A stretch of DNA of 5,740 nucleotides from Bacillota bacterium (lineage in GTDB: Bacteria > Bacillota > Clostridia > Peptostreptococcales > Anaerovoracaceae), in contig JAUNBO010000095.1 in NCBI GenBank assembly GCA_030527065.1, forward strand, positions 1-5,740, in the 5' to 3' direction. Below the pieces are notes generated by a model. That model was not told the DNA's origin and searched no databases. It worked only from the letters and a program-made list of their open reading frames with translations. The position numbers were made by a program, and so were the translations under genes. Positions 5,711 through 5,740 of this stretch are shown here, piece after piece; position 1 is the stretch's first letter; every line of letters begins with the position of its first letter.

Positions 5711-5740
5711 CGCTGCGTTCCTCTGTTTCTTTGTTTTTTC

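Noticed and set aside
1..5740. CRISPR arrays, tRNA or rRNA genes, insertion sequences, attachment sites
   Set aside because: I saw no spaced direct repeats, no tRNA-like cloverleaf, no transposase motifs and no terminal inverted repeats. Nearly all of the window is occupied by six intact genes.

Overview
The window looks like a piece of chromosome from a moderately GC-rich anaerobic Firmicute, probably a gut clostridium (Lachnospiraceae or Oscillospiraceae type). The basis is a Gram-positive style lipoprotein signal ending in Ala-Ala-Cys followed by a glycine run, strong AGGAGG-type ribosome binding sites, a canonical housekeeping promoter and GGC/CTG-rich codon use. This is an inference from style; no taxonomic marker gene is present.

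Left part (1-3296, + strand): a complete three-gene TRAP (tripartite ATP-independent periplasmic) transporter operon in the order dctP-dctQ-dctM. A consensus sigma-70/sigma-A promoter (27-55) drives dctP, a solute-binding lipoprotein. A strong terminator-like stem-loop (1220-1250) lies between dctP and dctQ, and is well placed to make binding protein in excess over membrane subunits. dctQ (small four-helix membrane subunit, GTG start) overlaps dctM (large permease) by ATGA. A good intrinsic terminator (3266-3296) closes the operon. The substrate is unknown, but an arginine kept at the family's ligand-binding position points to a carboxylate or other organic anion.

Middle part (3297-4936, + strand): two overlapping genes. 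The first encodes a membrane-anchored protein with a C-terminal region resembling a bacterial PH-like domain. The second encodes a trypsin-fold serine protease with an intact His49/Asp124/Ser222 triad but no signal peptide. No clear promoter is visible after the preceding terminator.

Right part (4973-5710, - strand, convergent): a MinD-like deviant Walker A ATPase. It keeps the nucleotide-binding lysines, but it has Asn where MinD has its catalytic Asp40, has lost the PAGIE switch II motif, and stops before the membrane-targeting helix. No minE follows it.

The TRAP operon is ordinary apart from its internal stem-loop. The most unusual content is the anchor/protease pair and the altered MinD homologue, none of which I can assign to a described system.
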